A DNA stretch of 6,273 nucleotides, taken from positions 1 to 6,273 of the forward strand of contig CAAGRN010000257.1 of NCBI GenBank assembly GCA_900772715.1, written 5' to 3'. Positions 6,247 through 6,273 of the stretch are shown in pieces. The DNA comes from an uncultured Subdoligranulum sp. (GTDB taxonomy: Bacteria > Bacillota_A > Clostridia > Oscillospirales > Ruminococcaceae). Each line of letters opens with the position of its first letter. The first letter of the stretch is position 1. The notes below the pieces were generated by a model. It was not told where the DNA came from, made no database searches, and worked only from the letters and a program-made list of their open reading frames with translations. The position numbers and the translations under genes are program-made.

Positions 6247-6273
6247 GTACCCTTGAAAACTGCGGGAACCTGC

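Noticed and set aside
6253..6258. TTGAAA after the terminator, possible -35 box of a following gene
   Set aside because: The window ends before any -10 position could be seen clearly, so there is nothing to support it.

Overview
The window is GC-rich on the plus strand and holds the 3' part of one gene followed by a complete two-gene ABC transporter operon and its terminator. Codon use, the clostridial style of the penicillin-binding protein and the permease type all suggest a Gram-positive Clostridia member. An Oscillospiraceae/Ruminococcaceae gut bacterium (Faecalibacterium/Gemmiger/Subdoligranulum type) is my best guess, by general resemblance only. All three genes lie on the plus strand and the minus strand carries nothing convincing.

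Region 1 (2-1753) is a class B penicillin-binding protein of the SpoVD/FtsI kind. It is cut at its 5' end by the window edge, has all three transpeptidase motifs (SVFK, SCN, KSGT) and ends in one PASTA domain. Two cysteines near the active site have the spacing I recall for the redox-controlled pair of Bacillus subtilis SpoVD.

Region 2 (1754-1838) is a short AT-rich gap. It holds an extended -10 promoter buried in an 18-bp near-palindrome (possible operator), the Shine-Dalgarno site of the next gene, and a doubtful 18-codon ORF with its own Shine-Dalgarno site. I see no terminator here, so read-through from the penicillin-binding protein gene is possible.

Region 3 (1839-6146) encodes a MacB/LolD-type ATPase and, starting on the base after its stop codon, a 1199-residue permease. 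The permease is a duplicated FtsX-type protein with 8 predicted membrane segments. Its first extracytoplasmic region is enlarged by about 380 residues: two long heptad-repeat arms flanking a helical domain of about 150 residues, placed where the MacB stalk would be. ATPase and permease should form a MacB-like mechanotransmission machine whose ATP cycle moves the external hairpin. No membrane-fusion partner or regulator is encoded here. Such long coiled-coil FtsX permeases are, as I recall, common in Firmicutes but without an established function, and this module is the most interesting content of the window.

Region 4 (6147-6273) holds a strong intrinsic terminator and no gene.
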